From Calothrix sp. PCC 7716 (GTDB lineage: Bacteria > Cyanobacteriota > Cyanobacteriia > Cyanobacteriales > Nostocaceae), in NCBI RefSeq assembly GCF_019977735.1, contig NZ_AP025018.1:9180580-9244579 (forward strand): a stretch of 64,000 nt of DNA, in the 5' to 3' direction. Shown in pieces: positions 35,029 to 42,495 of the stretch. The notes beneath the pieces are model-generated. The model worked only from the letters and a program-made list of their open reading frames with translations, did no database searches and was not told the origin of the DNA. Position 1 is the first letter of the stretch. Each line of letters begins with the position of its first letter. The translations under genes and the position numbers were made by a program.

Positions 35029-36809
35029 GTTGCACTCTCCAAGCCATTTATAATTTTGTCTAACTGGTCAGCTTGCCTTCCAAACTGTTCAACTAACACA
35101 TCATTTCCATTGCTTAATGCTCGACCTTCTTTTTCTCTGAGTTCCGAACGTATTTTCATGTATTGAGGTAACTTTTCTTCCTGGGCTACAAAACAAGAAC
35201 ATGTATAACAAGCACGGAACTTATCACAACGCTCATTAAGTGGCAATCCACAAAAACCATAAATAGGAGTATTAATGTGGTCACCAGAAAGTTCTAGTTG
35301 GTGAGCTAATGGATTCTCCCAAAAGGACTTGGGCATTGATTCATAGTACAGAGGTTTTCCTGAAGCATTAAATAAAGCTTTCTGAATATGTCCCGCTTCT
35401 TGCTCTATCAAGGTACAACTAACTTTCGTATAATGAAGACTAGTGGTTGCTAAATGTTTATGTCCAGCCCAAGCACTAACAACGGCAAGATCGTGTCCTT
35501 GTTCAAAGAGCTGAGTTAATCGAGTCGGTCTTACCAAAGAAGGGGTAAATGTTGCTAATTTATCATTTTCATCCCGAATATTCTCTGACTTAATCAGACA
35601 ACGAATACACCTCTCAAGTGGGGAATGCGGACCAGGAATAACTTTTTTAACTGGCTTTATATTTGGCTGATTTGGGTATTTTTTTGAGATATCATGATAA
35701 TGACAGAATAAATAATCCCAATCCAAACCCCATAATTTATTAATGTAATCCTGCTGTTGTTGTATAACCTCAGCAACAGTTCTTGTAATTGGAACTTCAT
35801 GCTGGTCTTTTCTTTTTTGACGCTCCCAAACAATCTTCCAATTAGCACCTTCTTGTATCAAACAATCTTTTTTTAGAAATGCCAGTTCACATGGGCGCAT
35901 TGCTGTAAAAAATGAAATAATCCACATTCGAGCAATAAAGTCAGGTAATTTATGTAAATTATTCTCAATTTGTGAGCGCACTGCATCAGACATTGGGTCA
36001 GGATTTTTTGGCTTAGATTTTGGATAATCATCATATCTGATGATGTCTTGATTAATATCAAACCATTTCTGAATTGTTCCTACATAAAAAAAGTCTTTCA
36101 AACAAGTCACTCTATCCGCGACTGTTTGTGAACTTGATTGATGACTAAAGAAATCAAGCATAGTACTGCGATTTATTTGATTAATATCAGTAATATTCTT
36201 TTTGACCAAGTAACAAGATAAGGAGCGGAAACTACACATATTGCGGTTAATAGTTCCTGGCATCGCATTGAGCTTACACAAATGATAAATATATTGCTTT
36301 ACTAGAAGCTTAAACCACTCTGACTTAATATTATTAAAGTAGATAATATGTAAATGTCTTCGCTGATCAGATGATGAATTAATAGCTCTTATGTCCCATA
36401 TGTCATCCTCAAAAATAAATGACTTTACAATCGGTTCTTGATGACTATATCGACTTAGCGTTGCTGGCGTAATATCAATTGAATCATAAGTTAACTTTTT
36501 ACAGGTTTTGCATTGAAGCCACTTCTTACCTTTTTGGAAACCAATGAAAATAATATTTTTATCCTGACAATTAGGGCAAACAAAGTTATCCATTTTTTGA
36601 CCTCTAAGCCAGGTATTTCCATAGGAGTCAATGCTGATTTTTTTATTCGACTTGATGTTGCAAGATTCTAAGATTAACCTTCCACAATTATCACATTTAA
36701 AACGAACTTTATTTTTTTGGAAAGTAGTCAAAAACTTAACTTGATTCTGCTCACATTTTGGGCATATAAATTCTTGCTTGTAGTCTTGTTTCCAATTAAT
36801 CTTAATCAT
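35025..36809 (-). CDS. Tyrosine recombinase of Tn554-like element (third)
   Basis: 594 residues. The N-terminus has two zinc-ribbon-like repeats (CPKC ... CDNC, CPNC ... CKTC) not found in ordinary integrases. The catalytic domain shows the first Arg (TAMRPCELAFL), and AGHKHLATTSLHYTKV with His and the Tyr nucleophile. The HxxR box reads SLVRPTR, so the first His is replaced. A Cys-rich C-terminus follows (CDKFRACYTCSC). It probably works as a complex with the other two recombinases. Confidence 0.8.
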   Translation of the reverse strand: MIKINWKQDYKQEFICPKCEQNQVKFLTTFQKNKVRFKCDNCGRLILESCNIKSNKKISIDSYGNTWLRGQKMDNFVCPNCQDKNIIFIGFQKGKKWLQCKTCKKLTYDSIDITPATLSRYSHQEPIVKSFIFEDDIWDIRAINSSSDQRRHLHIIYFNNIKSEWFKLLVKQYIYHLCKLNAMPGTINRNMCSFRSLSCYLVKKNITDINQINRSTMLDFFSHQSSSQTVADRVTCLKDFFYVGTIQKWFDINQDIIRYDDYPKSKPKNPDPMSDAVRSQIENNLHKLPDFIARMWIISFFTAMRPCELAFLKKDCLIQEGANWKIVWERQKRKDQHEVPITRTVAEVIQQQQDYINKLWGLDWDYLFCHYHDISKKYPNQPNIKPVKKVIPGPHSPLERCIRCLIKSENIRDENDKLATFTPSLVRPTRLTQLFEQGHDLAVVSAWAGHKHLATTSLHYTKVSCTLIEQEAGHIQKALFNASGKPLYYESMPKSFWENPLAHQLELSGDHINTPIYGFCGLPLNERCDKFRACYTCSCFVAQEEKLPQYMKIRSELREKEGRALSNGNDVLVEQFGRQADQLDKIINGLESAT

Positions 36810-38274
36810 TAATAACCTCCAGCCCTTGAATACAATTCTTTAGATTATTTAAATCATCCTCTAATCCCTGCTGCTGCCGTTTCATGCCTAAATTTTGAGC
36901 AAGATTTAGTTCCGACTCTACTCGATTTAAATCCTCCTTTAAATAAGCTAAGTCATCACTTGATACTCGCCATTCTTTACACCTCCAACAAGCATTAACT
37001 GTTGAGCAAGGAGCTTTTAGTATTGGGCGATGACACTCCCCATACTGTGTAGTTACTTGGTACATCTTACGGCGAAGTAATTCTGTTTCGAGGTTTTTAG
37101 GTCTGTGAGTATGTGCTACTGAGCCTGTGATGTCAACATATGTTTTTTCTTTCATTAATTCCTTAATCTCACTTTCTATTGATTGCGTGTCGATGTGCGC
37201 GTAGTGAGAAAGCATATCAGGAGTACGGTGTCTTAAGTACTTTTGAATAATTAAAGACCGAACCCCGGCATTAATCATTGTAGTTGCGACTGTTTTACGG
37301 AATTGGTGAGATTTAAAATGCCATAATTTACCATCAGAATCGCAAATATTAGCTTTTTTAGCAAGGGAATTTAACCACTTGTTAAAAGTTAATTGTAACA
37401 TGACTTTTGGAGTCGGCTTTCTAAATTCCCACTGCCCATTTTCAAGAATTTGGCTTCGACAAATACTGCTAGTACAAAATAATTTATCATAACTATCACC
37501 AAATAACTGTCTAATATAATTTTGTTGCTCTTTGATAATTGTGACTAATTCACTTACATTAATTGGTAACTCATCCTCTATGTCATATTTCTCACTTTTT
37601 ACCCTTAGTCGCCATTGTTTATCTCTCTGTCTCAAACAATCTAAAGGTAAATTGAGTAGTTCTCCAATTCTTAAACCAGTGGCTCTAATAATTAATACCA
37701 TTCTTTGTAACTGAATAGGTAGAAGATAAATATTTTCTTGTAGCTGATTCCATACTTCTTCAGGGATGTAATTAATTTCATGGTTGTTTACTTTCCTTTG
37801 TTTTAGCTTACCTTTAAACCAATAAGTATTAATATTGAGCCATCCTTCCAAACGGCAAGTTTCAAAAAAACTAATAAGAGACCTGTAGTACTGAGTTTCT
37901 GATAGTTTTTGAGAGCGTAAGTAGTAACCAAATTCATCAAACAACTGATTATCTATTTGACTAGAATTCAAAACACTTTTAGTTTCAAGAAAGTTAGAAA
38001 ATTTTTTGATACAACTTAATTGAGAGGCAATACTACTACTTTTAAGATATTTCGTTTTTTTTAAGCAAAAGAGCTTTGTTAGTAGTTTTAACCAATCTTG
38101 AGATAATGGTTCAAAATTCAAACGATAGCTACTATAATGTTCATTAATTTCCATTCCTAAATCATCTTTGATATTCCAAATATCTTTCTTCAGCAGTGGA
38201 TTGTCTAAAAGCTTTTGCATTTCTGCATTTTCAAATAAATGCTGGAATTCTTCTAATGGATTTAAATTACTCAT
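36802..38274 (-). CDS. Tyrosine recombinase of Tn554-like element (second)
   Basis: 490 residues with a full catalytic set: Arg in RATGLRIGELLNLP, HQFRKT (HxxR), LRHRTPDMLSHYAHID with the second His and Tyr. The N-terminal SAM-like core-binding domain spans about 55-170. A Cys-containing C-terminal extension (CSTVNACWRCKEW) resembles that of its neighbour. It corresponds to TnpB of Tn554 by order. Overlaps both neighbouring genes by eight bases. Confidence 0.82.
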   Translation of the reverse strand: MSNLNPLEEFQHLFENAEMQKLLDNPLLKKDIWNIKDDLGMEINEHYSSYRLNFEPLSQDWLKLLTKLFCLKKTKYLKSSSIASQLSCIKKFSNFLETKSVLNSSQIDNQLFDEFGYYLRSQKLSETQYYRSLISFFETCRLEGWLNINTYWFKGKLKQRKVNNHEINYIPEEVWNQLQENIYLLPIQLQRMVLIIRATGLRIGELLNLPLDCLRQRDKQWRLRVKSEKYDIEDELPINVSELVTIIKEQQNYIRQLFGDSYDKLFCTSSICRSQILENGQWEFRKPTPKVMLQLTFNKWLNSLAKKANICDSDGKLWHFKSHQFRKTVATTMINAGVRSLIIQKYLRHRTPDMLSHYAHIDTQSIESEIKELMKEKTYVDITGSVAHTHRPKNLETELLRRKMYQVTTQYGECHRPILKAPCSTVNACWRCKEWRVSSDDLAYLKEDLNRVESELNLAQNLGMKRQQQGLEDDLNNLKNCIQGLEVIND

Positions 38275-39346
38275 ATTCTTCCTGTTTTACAACTTCCCGT
38301 AAATCGTTTTCATGTACAACATGAGAATAAATATCTAATGTTGTTTTTATTGATGTATGTCCCAATAAATGCTTGACCCTATCCGGCGAATATCCTGCTT
38401 TTAAAAGACGAGTAGCATATGTATGACGAAATAAGTGCGGGTGAACCTTAATATTTGTCTTTTTAGACAACCTACTAAAGATTGTATTAATTACTTTTGG
38501 ATGTATTGGCTGTCCAATTTCTCCTGACCAAATGTTTATAAACACATAATTGGATTCTACCTCTGGATATTCATAAATTAAATAATTGTTATACATTTGT
38601 AATAGTTCTGGATTTACAGGAATAACTCGTTCTTGACCCTTTACTCTAACACTATAAGGGTTAATTCGCCTCACAATTCTAATTGTATTATCTCCACAAT
38701 CTCCTATGTCCTCATGCCGAAGTCCTAGTAGTTCTCCTTTTCTTATTCCAGTGCCATATAGCATTAAAATTATTAGCTTATCTCGTAGTCGATGACATGC
38801 GTTTACTAATGTTTCTACTTGTTCATTAGTCAGACATCCAGGAAATTTTTTCGATTCTTTGAGCTTGACTAACTTCTTTCTTGTGGGTTTGGATTTGGAA
38901 ATACCTTGCAAGAAGCGAGTTCGACTAATTCCTACAGGCATGAAAAATCTTTCAAATTGCTTAAAATCTACAGTTTTGTTAGCAGTATGATACTCATAAA
39001 AACCACTGACAGTTGTGATTGCTCTGTTGATAGTTTTTTCCGTTCTTTTCGCTTTTACTGGCTCCATATAAACAACTTTTGATGTATCCCCAACTCGTAA
39101 CCAATAAGCAAAATTTTCCAAATCAGAAAGTTCGACTACTCGCCAATCTAGATGTTTTAAACTCAGAAATTCCCACCAAGCCTTTAAGTCATATCCATAA
39201 CTTTCAACTGTGTTAGGGGACTTGCTTGTACTGAGATAAGTTAAATACCTTTGAATTGGTTCTACTAGCTGATAATCTTCGTCTAAAATTAGCCAGATTG
39301 TTTCTCCTGTATTGGGGTCTAACCCTCTCTGAAGAGATAATTTCAT
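38267..39346 (-). CDS. tnpA: Tyrosine recombinase of Tn554-like element (first, TnpA-like)
   Basis: 359 residues, the length of Tn554 TnpA. Complete active site: GTGIRKGELLGLRHED (Arg), HPHLFRHTYATRLL (HxxR), LLGHTSIKTTLDIYSHV (His and Tyr). The N-terminal core-binding domain is present. First gene of the transposition operon; its promoter should lie in the 468 bases before it. Confidence 0.87.
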   Translation of the reverse strand: MKLSLQRGLDPNTGETIWLILDEDYQLVEPIQRYLTYLSTSKSPNTVESYGYDLKAWWEFLSLKHLDWRVVELSDLENFAYWLRVGDTSKVVYMEPVKAKRTEKTINRAITTVSGFYEYHTANKTVDFKQFERFFMPVGISRTRFLQGISKSKPTRKKLVKLKESKKFPGCLTNEQVETLVNACHRLRDKLIILMLYGTGIRKGELLGLRHEDIGDCGDNTIRIVRRINPYSVRVKGQERVIPVNPELLQMYNNYLIYEYPEVESNYVFINIWSGEIGQPIHPKVINTIFSRLSKKTNIKVHPHLFRHTYATRLLKAGYSPDRVKHLLGHTSIKTTLDIYSHVVHENDLREVVKQEEYE

Positions 39347-39814
39347 TACTTGTTGTTAAATTTGAATATGTGTGCTTTACAATTCGGACTGAGTGAATTC
39401 GTTTGCTTCGGAAGTATGAAGCAAATCTAAAATTAATTTGAGTGTGTCCATAGATGATTTGATTGTTTTGATTCAGAGAAAAACCTGAATTTAATATGTA
39501 ACAATGGCTTGAGCTTTTAAGCCACAAGAAAATAGCTACCCTAAAATTTCAAAAACAATCTTCATATTTAGAACGCAGTATTGCGCTACATCAGAATAAT
39601 AACTTTTAGTCTACTTCTTCAAAAAAGATTTTATGGCGCCCAGAATAACTCAATAATTGTAGATAGAAGTAGAAGGCTGTACTGAATATGTGACATTGCG
39701 CCGTTCTAAGGGGACTGCACCCACATGCGTACTGCTGTGTATAGTCTTATTCTACAATGAAGATTTTTTGGATTGTTGTTGTTGTTATATAAGTTAATAT
39801 TTTGTATTACATAA

Positions 39815-40062
39815 AGCAAATTTACATAGCAACTACCTATGTTGCTCATTTTCAAGGGGCAATTTCCGCATACGCCAGATTCGAGTCCTTCCTTTGCTGC
39901 AAATGTAGGAACGAATTTTTGTTGCAATATCCATGATTGTAGCATAAATCTTCCCGTCTTTCGATTAGAACTGGGGGAGACAAAGCCAGTAAGCACAAGA
40001 AATATGGGAGAACTATCAAGCAAAGATGCTCCTTCCCAAACGATGTAACTATTTTCTAACAT
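39815..40062 (-). pseudogene. 5' part of the gene split by the Tn554-like element
   Basis: Starts at ATG 40062 (MLENSYIVWEGASLLD) and holds the Cys-rich N-terminal third of the protein, CGNCPL and GSCYVNL. Beyond 39815 the frame enters the transposon and ends in meaningless codons at 39706. The rest of the gene is at 33536-34028. Confidence 0.82.
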
Positions 40063-40138
40063 ATGGTGCTACAGTACTGAGATGTTGATTGAGTAGAAAA
40101 GCGTGAAGTGGTTATTGAAACGTGCGCTTCGATTACGA

Positions 40139-40170
40139 AAAGGGTGATAAATCAAGCTTTATCACCCTTT
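40139..40170. terminator. Strong terminator hairpin
   Basis: Perfect 13-bp stem AAAGGGTGATAAA / TTTATCACCCTTT with a 6-base loop, between the 40224-40598 gene and the split gene; A and T tracts make it bidirectional. Confidence 0.8.
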
Positions 40171-40223
40171 AAAACATATGTATTGATAAGTCTTACTAAA
40201 GGCAGAATCTAGAAAAGTTCGTG

Positions 40224-40598
40224 TTAGAGAGTATTTTCTGAATGAGAGCGAATATTCATTCGTTCGACGTACTCTTGTCTGCGCTTCCAAGAAAGCTGGT
40301 TCTGCACAATTAAATCCTCAAGAGTTTTACCGAACTTGCGGCTTGCATATTCAAGTAGCTGTTGCAGAGAGTAGCGCTTTTCTTGAACGTTGCCAAAATC
40401 ATAGGAAAAGCGCTCTTTAAAGTCATTCCAATCAAATGCCTCTTTCAGTGAACGCTTTGCAATCAGCCCAGACAGTTCGCGAATTGCATAGTACACTTTT
40501 GAGTACACGCGCTCTGAATAATCAACAATACCGTACTCACCCAAAATCGAACTATCAATTGGCTCTAAGGATGGAATAGTAGATTTTTGCTTCGCCAT
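40224..40598 (-). CDS. Hypothetical protein
   Basis: 124 residues from ATG 40598 (MAKQKST), chosen because AGGA stands 12 bases upstream; the ORF extends to a TTG at 40628. Helical and basic at the end. The segment YSLQQLLEYASRKFGKTLED and SWKRRQEYVERM is not a family I know. It forms a small minus-strand pair with the next gene, each preceded by a GGCGTNAGCC hairpin. Confidence 0.5.
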   Translation of the reverse strand: MAKQKSTIPSLEPIDSSILGEYGIVDYSERVYSKVYYAIRELSGLIAKRSLKEAFDWNDFKERFSYDFGNVQEKRYSLQQLLEYASRKFGKTLEDLIVQNQLSWKRRQEYVERMNIRSHSENTL

Positions 40599-40630
40599 AT
40601 TTAAGATTCCTAATTCTTCATTTGCCAAAA

Positions 40631-40642
40631 AGGCGTGAGCCT
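40631..40642. repeat. GGCGTNAGCC mini-hairpin, copy 3
   Basis: AGGCGTGAGCCT, 33 bases upstream of the 40598 start. Confidence 0.5.
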
Positions 40643-40662
40643 GAAACTTCTACACAGTTTGG

Positions 40663-40908
40663 TCACCACCAAGCTTTTTCATCGCAATCAGCCATCAAGT
40701 CTTTTTTATCGCAGTACAATTGATATTCAAGCTCTAGTTGTTCTAAATCCACATCCAACGCAAGCGCTTTGACCTCGCACATTATTTTTTGAATATGCTC
40801 TTTATCACTGGCGCCTGCATAGTAAATCTTGATAAATTTGTCAGCTTTACCCATAAATTTCTCAAGACTAGTAACGAAAGTTTGCTCAACGCTTATTCGC
40901 TGAATCAT
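40663..40908 (-). CDS. Hypothetical protein
   Basis: 81 residues, acidic, helical, with two Cys and a C-terminal WW. Family unknown. One GGCGCC site lies inside, so it belongs to the backbone. Confidence 0.5.
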   Translation of the reverse strand: MIQRISVEQTFVTSLEKFMGKADKFIKIYYAGASDKEHIQKIMCEVKALALDVDLEQLELEYQLYCDKKDLMADCDEKAWW

Positions 40909-41465
40909 AAATGTTTCACCAATTGGCTTTCATACCGTTCAACGGCGTAAGCCGAAAAATCAGTTTACTATTTCTGCCAAAATCTACGTCCAAAAATCAA
41001 GGGTGGTAGACAGAACTATGGCTGTATCATCACTTGTTCCGCGAAGTGTTTTGAAAAATATCGAATTGCTGACTTCTTGATGTGCTTATTACTACTTACT
41101 TGTTCTAGTGATGCAGTAAGTTGCAAAATGCTCATCTTTTGTTAGTAGTTATGTACTAAAAGTTATGCGAAATTCATTCTGTATCTGCTTTCACGAATGA
41201 AATAAACTAAAACCTATTAATGGTAGGGGTTTGAGCCAAATCATCATTTTCTCACTCTTTGCGTGAACGTTTTTGCGTAAATACTTATAAGCTAGTTCCT
41301 ACGTTTTGTTAACTCAGAAAGAAAATTTGGGAAATGGTTAATCTCAGGTGTAAGATTTCAGTGCTAAGATAGATAATTTTTTGGCTTTTCACCTTTATTG
41401 TAGTAATAAAGTACTAAAATATAATCAGGGTACGTAAATAAATAATCCAATTCCTGCTCTAGAAT
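40909..41465. other. Intergenic region before ietA
   Basis: 557 bases. A CGGCGTAAGCCG hairpin at 40943-40954 precedes the 40908 start. The rest is AT-rich and holds no gene; TAAAATATAATC near 41416 may be a promoter box for the ATPase-subtilase pair. Confidence 0.4.
40943..40954. repeat. GGCGTNAGCC mini-hairpin, copy 4
   Basis: CGGCGTAAGCCG, 35 bases upstream of the 40908 start. Confidence 0.5.
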
Positions 41466-42476
41466 ATGGCACGTGGCGAAATTCTCAGAAAACTCTTCAA
41501 AAGCTTCTCTCGCAATGAGAGAGAGGAGTTTTTAGCTGCCGCCAAAGAACTGATTGAAGAGGAAAGAAATAAAAATCATATATTGCTAGCGAGGGATTTG
41601 GAAAAACTGCTTCAAAACGGAAATGGATACGCAAAACCTCTAGCTGCTAACCCTACCCCTTGGAGCCAGTTTCCTGAACCGCCTAAAGACAAGGATACTG
41701 GACTTGCTTTGCTTGAGGTAAAACAGTTTGATCTTACCTGGGATCACATTGTCCTCAGCGAAAAAATTTTTGATAACCTGCAAGAAATTGTCCTCGAAAA
41801 CCGTAAGCAAGATATACTCGCAGCCTATAATCTCAAGCCCAAAAACAAATTACTGTTCTGCGGCCCACCTGGCTGTGGTAAAACCCAAACTGCGAAAGTT
41901 CTCTCCAGCGCACTAGGTCTGCCGCTTGTTTACGTAAACTTAACGGCAGTATTTTCTTCTTACCTGGGCCAAACAGCAGCAAATCTTCAAAAAATATTTA
42001 CTTATATTGAAAAGGGTGAATGGCTTGTTTTGTTCGATGAGTTTGATGCCATCGCCCGTGATCGAGATAATTTAAATGAACATGGTGAAGTCAAAAGGTT
42101 AGTGAATAGCTTGTTACAACTCATCGATAATGCAACCAATCAAAGTATATTTGTCGCGGCCACCAATCATGAGAAACTACTGGACAGTGCCGTTTGGCGA
42201 CGATTTGATGAAGTTATTTTCTTTGATAGCCCATCCCTTGAACTGCGGACAGCTATTTTGAATCGTTACTTATCTGCTATGCGTTATACTAGTATTGATT
42301 TGTCTACCTTCGCTGCTCGGCTTGAGAATGCTACTGGGGCAGAAATAGAGCGTATATGCTCTGATGCAATTAAAGCCGTGATTCTACGGGGTGAACGCAC
42401 CTTGACTTCTGATGATTTAGAGGTAGCAATAGGGCGTTTTTTAGAGAGACAAAGTATAATAGCAAACTCAAGATAA
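41466..42476 (+). CDS. ietA: AAA ATPase of an IetAS-type pair
   Basis: 336 residues. A helical N-terminal segment (about 1-90) precedes a single AAA module: Walker A GPPGCGKT at 133-140, Walker B LVLFDEFD at 187-194, and sensor 1 VAATNHEKLL. It is followed 20 bases later by a subtilisin-like protease gene. An AAA ATPase plus S8 protease is the IetAS arrangement, described first as an incompatibility toxin-antitoxin on Agrobacterium replicons and later reported as anti-phage. In that work, as I recall, the ATPase is the antitoxin-like partner. Confidence 0.75.
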   Translation: MARGEILRKLFKSFSRNEREEFLAAAKELIEEERNKNHILLARDLEKLLQNGNGYAKPLAANPTPWSQFPEPPKDKDTGLALLEVKQFDLTWDHIVLSEKIFDNLQEIVLENRKQDILAAYNLKPKNKLLFCGPPGCGKTQTAKVLSSALGLPLVYVNLTAVFSSYLGQTAANLQKIFTYIEKGEWLVLFDEFDAIARDRDNLNEHGEVKRLVNSLLQLIDNATNQSIFVAATNHEKLLDSAVWRRFDEVIFFDSPSLELRTAILNRYLSAMRYTSIDLSTFAARLENATGAEIERICSDAIKAVILRGERTLTSDDLEVAIGRFLERQSIIANSR

Positions 42477-42495
42477 TTACTTACGTTGAATCAAA

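Larger units (their letters stand above)
34029..39814 (-). mobile_element. Tn554-like transposon with 12-bp terminal inverted repeats
   Basis: 5786 bp. The ends are TTATGTAATACA (34029-34040) and TGTATTACATAA (39803-39814); ACAAC tracts lie near both. It carries three tyrosine recombinases and a TnpC-like protein in one overlapping minus-strand operon. Both flanks belong to one gene, and excision restores its frame exactly, with no target duplication beyond a possible single T. The 468 bases before the first gene (39347-39814) hold no ORF and should contain the promoter. Only one GGCGCC site lies inside. Confidence 0.85.

Noticed and set aside
34801-35166. 121-codon plus-strand ORF
   Set aside because: Antisense to the TnpC-like and recombinase genes, no support.
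39213-39527. 104-codon ORF at the start of the first recombinase
   Set aside because: Overlaps the recombinase gene in another frame and has no coding character.
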